A stretch of DNA of 64,000 bases. Origin: Lactarius indigo (taxonomy: Eukaryota; Basidiomycota; Agaricomycetes; Russulales; Russulaceae). The notes beneath the pieces were generated by a model that did no database searches, had not been told where the DNA came from, and saw only the letters and a program-made list of their open reading frames with translations. Each line of letters starts with the position of its first letter. The first letter of the stretch is position 1. Positions 62,401 to 64,000 of this stretch are shown piece after piece. Location of the stretch: assembly GCA_025766275.1 (NCBI GenBank), contig JAFKAC010000054.1, positions 1-64,000 on the forward strand, in the 5' to 3' direction. Both the position numbers and the translations under genes were made by a program.

Positions 62401-64000
62401 GATGGTTGGGGTCAGGACCACTACATCAGTGTTATCCCCTGCTCCGGTGTCGTGGTCAGGGCGTCTTGACAGGGCATCAGCATGGTTTTGGGGTCCAGGT
62501 TTGTGGTGAAGTTTGATGTGATAGTCTGCCAGTCTGGGGATGTAGCGCGCCACTCTCCTATTGATTTGTCGAGGGTGGCGATAATATTCTAGGTTTTTGT
62601 GGTCTGTAAACACTGTGATTTCGTGGGGGGACCCTAAAAGAAGGTGTCTCCAGTGTTCCAGTCCTCTGATTACTGCCAGGAGTTCCCTGTCATGGATGTC
62701 ATAGTTGCGCTCCGCTTCTGAAAATGATTTGGAGAAGTATCCCACAGCTTGTGGTTTGTTTCGGCTGTCTCTTTGTGTTAAGATTGCCCCTGTGGCGAAA
62801 GCGGAGGCATCTACTTCTAGTTCGAAAGGTTTGTCCATATCTGGTTGGCATAAGATGGGGTCTTTGCACACAAGCGTGATGAGAGCTTCTAAGGCTTCCG
62901 CTGCTTCCTTTGTCCATCTGAAGGGTCCTTCTGACGTCTTTATTGTGTCTGTGATGGGTTTTGCTAAGTGAGCAAAGTTGGGAATGAAGGGTCGCTGATA
63001 ACTTAGTGTTCCCAACACGCTTCTTGCTTGTTTGACTGACTTGATGTCTCTTGGCCAGTCTTTTAGTCCTTCTACCTTCTTTGGGTCGATTTTGATTTGA
63101 GACCCATCAATGACAATGCCTAGGTAGTGGATCTTTCTTTGTTCGAACACGCATTTCGATGCTTTAAGGAAATAAGATTCTTTTTCACAGATTTCCAAGA
63201 ATTCGTGTACAATTTGTCTGTGGCGTTCTGTATCTTCTTCTGTGGCTATCAGGACATCGTCCATGTACACAAATAGCTCTCTTGGGTATTTGTCCATGAG
63301 TGGTCGAAGTATTCTGCTCATGGTTCTTGCAAAGGTGGCTGGTGCATTTGTGAGGCCGAAGGTCATGACTCGAGGGATGAACAGCCCCCTTGGTGTCTTG
63401 AAGGCTGCCTTCCACTGGTCTTCCTCTTTTATGCGGATGTTATGGTACCCCCATCTGATATCGAACTTTGAGAACAGTGTTTTCCCATTTAAGTTGGTCA
63501 GGATGTCGGAGATGAGAGGTAGTGGGTAAGTGTCTTTTATTGTCCAGGTGTTTAGGGGTCTGTAGTCCAGGATAGGGCACAACCCTCCGTCTGTTTTCTT
63601 TCTGAAGAAGAAGGAGGAAGCGTAGGGGGAGCTTCCTTCATAGATGTATCCTTTTGCTATGTTTTCGTCGAGATATGCCTTCAACTCCTTGTCTTCTTCT
63701 GGAGTCAAGGGGTAGATTTTACAGTTGATTTTGTTGGGTGCATCTGGTCGCAATGTGATGGGATGGTCTTCTTCTCTTTCTGGGGGAAAGCGCTGTGCTT
63801 CTTCGTCAGAGAATACTTTGTTGTGGCGCTGGTATTCTTCTGGGATTGCAGTTTCTTTTACTGGGTCAAAGGTTGTTTTGGTTGCTGCCGCTTTCGCTTC
63901 TTGGTGTCGCTTTCTTCGGAAGTGGTATCCTCCTGTCAGGATGGTGACTGCTTCTCCTTTCAGCTCTTGTTTCTTCCAGTCTATGTCTGGGTTTTCGTGT
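59482..64000 (-). CDS. A3 pol polyprotein: RT, RNase H, integrase, chromodomain, zinc-knuckle tail (5' partial)
   Basis: An uninterrupted frame of more than 1,500 codons, open at the right edge. It begins HENPDIDWKKQELKGEAVTI and goes on to RT with FPPEREEDHPITLRPDAP, FVYMDDVLIATEED (about 63260) and SVLGTLSYQRPFIPNFA. RNase H has LEVDASAFATGAILTQRD, ERNYDIHDRELLAVI and FTDHKNLEYY. Integrase has AGHPGITKTLWL, KGCATCQSNK, LDFITKLPQ, SDRDPRFTA and TDGQSERTNQW. GDSVWLDARN and RYGPFRVT precede a chromodomain (LQFLIKWKGYSDAHNSWEPE, about 61060). The final roughly 500 residues form a tail with RYVHFLIPDDADPTSYI, a coiled-coil-like RNQKALRKEIEGLYKTMEPL, a basic KKRRKRRANKK and four knuckles: CYRC, CWRC, CGKC and CRKC. 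All visible catalytic motifs are intact. Confidence 0.96.
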   Translation of the reverse strand, partial: HENPDIDWKKQELKGEAVTILTGGYHFRRKRHQEAKAAATKTTFDPVKETAIPEEYQRHNKVFSDEEAQRFPPEREEDHPITLRPDAPNKINCKIYPLTPEEDKELKAYLDENIAKGYIYEGSSPYASSFFFRKKTDGGLCPILDYRPLNTWTIKDTYPLPLISDILTNLNGKTLFSKFDIRWGYHNIRIKEEDQWKAAFKTPRGLFIPRVMTFGLTNAPATFARTMSRILRPLMDKYPRELFVYMDDVLIATEEDTERHRQIVHEFLEICEKESYFLKASKCVFEQRKIHYLGIVIDGSQIKIDPKKVEGLKDWPRDIKSVKQARSVLGTLSYQRPFIPNFAHLAKPITDTIKTSEGPFRWTKEAAEALEALITLVCKDPILCQPDMDKPFELEVDASAFATGAILTQRDSRNKPQAVGYFSKSFSEAERNYDIHDRELLAVIRGLEHWRHLLLGSPHEITVFTDHKNLEYYRHPRQINRRVARYIPRLADYHIKLHHKPGPQNHADALSRRPDHDTGAGDNTDVVVLTPTIFANSALSIRIDDRVMAHQLDHQDTLDEWAAPFHLVKQGKHWWKGDKLVVVDNTPLKRGVISLFHDTKTAGHPGITKTLWLVSQDFWWPNMKDDISAYVKGCATCQSNKNFPGNPKPPIFPIKTNPEALPFETIALDFITKLPQSEDNDTILTITDHDCSKAAFFIPCSETIDAEGVAKLYAKTVLPHYGLPRRVISDRDPRFTAKFIKELCRVLDIEQNISTAYHPQTDGQSERTNQWLEQYLRMFINHQQDNWTELLPLAQYTHNSWPSATTKKAPYELILGYIPRVHQPERTTTVPGTQERLERIQEARRTAQAAITHAQSLYKGSSRFEQHTEGDSVWLDARNLKTTHPSFKLAPKRYGPFRVTKKISATTYALKLPHQWRIHPVFHASLLMPYKETSIHGKDFTEPPPDLVNGEQEWEVEKILETRRHRNQLQFLIKWKGYSDAHNSWEPEKNLNAPELIQEHFESNPRSEGAKQWLKRKEVTVRTATTFPTSFLTMPSRSSSVERLVARAMERGSFDETPSVTPSSGYSPFPARPPSLPSLVQEPQPIDPTMPSVIETEGGGIALRVPPPGHTAPPTPEIHRPTTSPPDPRVAMARLSEIANDPIMDALPINYERMHITAEEDDDPGYPFFLNDPWSSRYVHFLIPDDADPTSYIRKDAKWIKISENKEDVIGTMGKNLPHYGLPLFLLPRDDDPHNPAPPITPAQMQNLDEASPTARQVDEVLEDLKDDRLTAEVSRTRRLLRNQKALRKEIEGLYKTMEPLKRHLLNMDMQLTSTRRRLQEHKAYVRIADRWLTLHPPPPEEETHPFEVHHIPAPAPSRYHSMPRLHDEPEGPSPSAERKKRRKRRANKKETGTIRLCYRCQSEDHLSFACPQKQKFCWRCSSTDHFPYQCLWPAPEERTQWCGKCFTSNSHEEIKCPKYENCRKCGAHGPFNFLRQHRCPLPRESTPSNDVDNDVYDLMDFEAL

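Larger units (their letters stand above)
58876..64000 (-). mobile_element. Ty3/Gypsy chromovirus A3 (family A), 3' part, open frame
   Basis: This minus-strand element has its 3' LTR at 58876-59455 and its pol running off the right edge. The left target is CTATG (58871-58875). It is nearly identical to A2 at protein level but lacks A2's deletion and A2's tail stop, so A3 is closest to the intact parent copy. Gag, most of protease and the 5' LTR are outside the window. Confidence 0.95.

Noticed and set aside
1..64000. CRISPR array, tRNA, rRNA, bacterial operons or phage genes
   Set aside because: No regularly spaced direct repeats with unique spacers, no cloverleaf or rRNA-like sequence, and all recognisable genes are eukaryotic transposon or TOP2 sequences.

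Overview
The window is a stack of nested, mostly decayed transposable elements from a fungal genome, most likely an agaricomycete basidiomycete. The evidence for the host is a set of chromodomain Ty3/Gypsy elements, a Plavaka-type transposase gene, an Ac-like hAT gene with many short GT-AG introns, and an intron-bearing DNA topoisomerase II (TOP2) pseudogene. I see no intact host gene, tRNA, rRNA or CRISPR array. Family letters (A, B, C, D, E, F, G, H) are my own labels.

Layout. 1-933: 5' end of family A element A0 (minus strand). 934-2513: end of a family C element, carrying an E LTR fragment and a solo A LTR (1284-1863, TSD CACGT). 2514-15374: family D element D2 (minus), whose internal region holds no gag/pol but one very long reading frame. 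D2 is interrupted by solo LTR F1 (2544-3106) and by solo LTR F3 (5948-12609), which itself contains the complete element D1 (6030-12423, TSD CAGCA). 15375-16165: a truncated C LTR and part of a Plavaka gene. 16166-25256: element C3 (TSD ATTGG), itself hit by F, D3 and E LTRs, followed by the Plavaka 3' end (25257-25659). 25660-27598: an E LTR, a coding-like stretch and TOP2 pseudogene. 27599-42222: element A2 (TSD CCATG), inserted in TOP2, with complete element B (28070-35291, TSD TTGTG) inside its 5' LTR. 42223-44411: the rest of TOP2, with an uncharacterised insert. 44412-45636: an F LTR and a C LTR. 45637-49970: 5' half of element G (minus, E-type LTR). 49971-52358: tail and 3' LTR of a B-like element H, with solo LTR F4. 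52359-57262: 5' part of a Plavaka gene interrupted by a complete hAT element (52630-56634, TSD ACCATATC). 57263-58875: 5' LTR and gag of a C element. 58876-64000: A3, an A element with a long open pol, running off the right edge.

How it fits together. Paired target-site duplications and exactly resumed reading frames give a clear insertion order: Plavaka and TOP2 first, then C, G, H and hAT, then the D, F and E LTRs, then A2 and finally B. Each Gypsy family carries, just after its 5' LTR, an 11-13 nt sequence complementary to a stretch about 33 nt downstream of the LTR TATA box, which is the signature of Tf1/sushi-type self-primed reverse transcription. Nearly every premature stop I checked is TGA where relatives have arginine, which points to C-to-T decay at methylated CpG. 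The two halves of the Plavaka gene lie in reversed order, 40 kb apart, yet share one insertion site, so the locus has probably been tandemly duplicated or rearranged.
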